A stretch of 64,000 nt of DNA from Nematostella vectensis (lineage: Eukaryota > Cnidaria > Anthozoa > Actiniaria > Edwardsiidae). Positions 62,001 through 64,000 of the stretch are shown here, piece after piece. The notes under the pieces were generated by a model, which was not told where the DNA came from, did not search any database, and saw only the letters and a program-made list of their open reading frames with translations. The translations under genes and the position numbers were made by a program. The stretch is from assembly GCF_932526225.1 (NCBI RefSeq), contig NC_064037.1, positions 17,150,471 through 17,214,470 of the forward strand, read 5' to 3'. Within the stretch, counting starts at the first letter, position 1; every line of letters starts with the position of its first letter.

Positions 62001-64000
62001 GCACAAGACAAGCCTGGACAAGCTGAATGAGAGAGAACTGGAGATCAGGCAGCTACACAAGGTGTGTTACTGTGTAATCATGAGATCCCCTTTAGCTACA
62101 CAAGGTGTGCTACTATGTAATCATGAGACCCGAATAAGATGCACACATCTCGTCACTTTAGCTAAAAATCAGTTTAATTTCCTATTTTAAAAAAAGCTTT
62201 TTTACAATCTGGCCTAAGAATAAATCAATCATTTAAGAACAATAAAAGTCATGTCGTTTATATACCTTGTTTCTGAGCTGAAGAAGTCTTATTGAAGACG
62301 AAAATTTGACGGAGTCTAGTACTGGTTTTTGGTAGATTTTGTTTTCGGTTTATATCGCAGTTTTAGCAAAGAGAGTTGGAGGCCTTTTTCTTGCCATGTC
62401 TACGGCTAGACTAGTGTTTCATTGACATCCCTTTGCCCCTCTAGTGCTTATTTGTTCTAAAGACAAACTAAACAATTTTGGGTATTACTAAGAAAGTCTC
62501 ATAAAACATTACACATATTTAACTATGTAGCTGGACATGTCATACAGTATTATGACTATTTTTTTCTATTTTCTTTCTCCAGATCCAAGAGGAGTCGACT
62601 CGAATACACCATCTCGCGGTCACAGCGCTGGAAAAGGACGTGCGAAGCCTGGAACAGAGATGCTTGGAAACCACCGATAAGTACGAGACGGCCACGCTGC
62701 AACTGGAGCAACTGCGCAGCCGCAGTTCCAACATCAATACTCTGCACAAGGCTACACAGACTTCCGAAAACACGCAGCCAACGCCTGGGGCAGTATCCTT
62801 ACCTGCTGGTAAGTTGCTGAAATAATGATGTGTCTTCTCCAAAAGTAGTCGACAGAGTAGTGACAAGCTGAGGCACCTTAACCGGGTGCAGAACCTGAGG
62901 TAATCGCACCCAGTGAATTTCTTGCTTCCTCACCTCTGGGCCGTACCCGGTCTCCAAGATTCCTTTTCTGGGATTATCAGGAAATGACAAGTAGCGACAA
63001 GCCGTACCCCGGTCCCCAAGATTCCTTTTCTGGGATTATCAGGAAATGACAAGTAGCGACAAGCCGTACCCCGGTCCCCAAGATTCCTTTTCTGGGATTA
63101 TCAGGAAATGACAAGTAGGGGTGTGGTTACCCCCTCCCCAGTTTTCACAGTTTATCAGTAGTGTGACCCTCCCCCTCCCCAGTTATCACAGTTTATCAGT
63201 AGTGTGACCCTCCCCCTCCCCAGTTATCACAGTTTATCAGTAGTGTGACCCTCCCCCTCCCCAGTTATCACAGTTTATCAGTAGTGTGACCCTCCCCCTT
63301 CCCATGATGGCCTCCCATGATGGTCTGCGTAGGCGTGGTGTAGACAAGGTATGAATCAACACAAGGTTGAAAAGGTATGTTAAACGCATTTGTGAAACAG
63401 AGTGGTTGCGCTGACGTTTCGAGCGTTAGCCGTTCCCTCCGACGAAGGGAGGGAACGGCTCCATACCTGGTTTATCTTATATAATATATACTTATATTGT
63501 ATTATACTAATATATACTTTTTCAGCGCGCAAGTCCACCAACGCTGCTGAGCCCTCGGTGACACCACGCAGCGGTAAGAGCAGCGGAGACGAAGTCAGCA
63601 CGTCAAATGGTGACATTTTGGAAACTGCCGCATCTCGCATCAGGCAGCTCGCTATGAGTGACAGCGAAGATGACGCATCATCTAGTGAGTAGCCAAAATA
63701 ACGTCAAGGAGAAAAAAAACATTTTATAACAAAACATAATCGTCAAATCAGTTTATAGCTCCAAATTAAAAATAAAAAAGCTGTTCGAAATATTCCATGA
63801 TGTTCTGCAGTATATCAGCTTTTCCTTTTTCCTTCCACAGGCTACAAAGAGAAGCCTGCAGGCCGAAGGTCCAGCGGTGCCTCGCAGAACTCGGAACCAG
63901 ACGATGACATATTGACGCTATCCCAAAGAATCAGCCAAGCAGCGATTAGTGACGACAGCACAGCGAGTGCCTCCGATGACCGCTCGTATGAAAGCGATGC
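56035..64000 (+). CDS. RIM-binding-protein-like coiled-coil protein, 5' part (partial)
   Basis: Eleven exons splice in frame: 56035-56880, 58236-58337, 58457-58615, 58714-58878, 59965-60177, 60771-60944, 61021-61143, 61957-62061, 62583-62808, 63526-63684 and 63841 to beyond 64000 (about 810 residues so far). All introns are GT-AG; those after exons 1-8 are phase 0. The start is the first ATG, 56035 (MPMPSANGIAMV), after which charged coiled coil dominates. Similarity to RIMBP/TSPOAP1 rests on blocks such as LRKKNAELQAKLDMLEKKC, LFARQRAKDLAEHAR and EKDVRSLEQRC with LEQLRSRS. RIMBPs tether calcium channels to RIM at presynaptic active zones through SH3 and FN3 domains, which would lie beyond this window. 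The last exons are Ser/Asp-rich. Another long coiled-coil protein (JAKMIP-like) remains possible. Confidence 0.7.
60378..60660. repeat. 42-bp intronic tandem repeat, about seven copies
   Basis: The unit (GCAAGTGCACCCCCCTGTAT followed by AATAGTAATAGTATACCAGT and AGG) lies in the intron between exons 5 and 6. The unit length is a multiple of three, so all three - strand frames stay open and give artificial repetitive proteins. Confidence 0.9.
61280..61551. repeat. 34-bp intronic tandem repeat related to the exon 8 splice acceptor
   Basis: Eight copies of AGGACTTCCAAGCATTACCT followed by CATGTTGTGTGTAA lie in the intron before exon 8. The units match the real acceptor and exon start (TTTTGTGTGAAG|GATTTGCAAGCATCTG). 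The last variable base gives a TAT-TAA-TAA rhythm, i.e. a 102-bp higher-order unit. Diverged copies continue at 61560-61690 and 61900-61955. Confidence 0.9.
62940..63118. repeat. 62-bp intronic tandem repeat, three copies
   Basis: The unit GCCGTACCCCGGTCCCCAAG followed by ATTCCTTTTCTGGGATTATC and AGGAAATGACAAGTAGCGAC occurs three times in the intron between exons 9 and 10. Confidence 0.9.
63121..63303. repeat. 41-bp intronic tandem repeat, about four copies
   Basis: The unit CTCCCCAGTTATCACAGTTT followed by ATCAGTAGTGTGACCCTCCC directly follows the 62-bp array in the same intron. Confidence 0.9.
63409..63462. repeat. Imperfect palindrome in the intron before exon 10
   Basis: AGCCGTTCCCTCCGACGAAG followed by GGAGGGAACGGCT forms a strong stem, next to TGACGTTTCGAGCGTTAGCC. 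This type of GC-rich fold recurs in many animal genomes as part of a retroelement end. No ORF is associated. Confidence 0.6.

Noticed and set aside
63409-63462. Transcription terminator hairpin
   Set aside because: It is an intronic palindrome in a Pol II gene without a T-run; the intrinsic terminator concept does not apply.

Overview
The window is animal nuclear DNA. It has spliced genes with GT-AG introns, no operons, and long AT-rich intergenic stretches packed with transposable elements. The host gene and the mixture of element families suggest an early-branching animal, most likely an anthozoan cnidarian (coral or sea anemone). That assignment is inference; no species marker was found.

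The only clear host gene is at the right edge (56035 to beyond 64000, + strand). It is the 5' part of a multi-exon coiled-coil gene that most resembles the N-terminal half of a RIM-binding protein (RIMBP/TSPOAP1 family). Eleven exons are visible and its introns carry several tandem repeats.

The rest is layered mobile DNA. From 0.4 to 2.6 kb there is a decayed Helitron interrupted by a small insertion, followed by a tRNA-type SINE. From 3.2 to 5.7 kb there are three tandem copies of a broken BEN-domain gene. At 6.0-6.3 kb a TTAA-flanked MITE sits in a degenerate repeat array. At 6.7-8.8 kb is a 5'-truncated non-LTR retrotransposon with an open reverse transcriptase. From 11.5 to 22.1 kb a tyrosine-recombinase element is split by a hAT transposon (12.9-21.9 kb). 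That hAT is partly inverted and is itself split by a 6.0-kb ISL2EU-type transposon (15.1-21.2 kb) carrying an intact THAP/DDE transposase and a broken SWIM-YqaJ-PHD-PHD-Ulp1 protein. At 22.4-25.2 kb are piggyBac and LINE fragments. At 30.0-34.3 kb is a fossil Polinton DNA polymerase split by nested LINEs.

From about 34.75 to 44.2 kb lies a visibly GC-richer endogenous Polinton-like/adintovirus-like dsDNA viral element. It has a Cys-rich ORF, a divergent polymerase-SF1 helicase, an rve integrase, three small membrane proteins, a conserved unknown ORF, an A32-type packaging ATPase and a double-jelly-roll-type major capsid protein. Many of these genes carry single stops or frameshifts.

From about 44.93 to 53.28 kb is the most interesting unit. 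An intact seven-exon gene encodes an SF3 (E1/NS1-like) helicase with a C-terminal PCNA-binding-like motif. It converges on an intact intronless gene for a C2H2-tyrosine recombinase-SANT protein. The pair is bounded by long direct repeats, with a dense GGAAC/GTTCC pentamer cluster upstream of the recombinase and a 14-bp direct repeat at the outer edges. I read it as a replicative tyrosine-recombinase mobile element, possibly undescribed, with a tandem internally deleted copy beside it.
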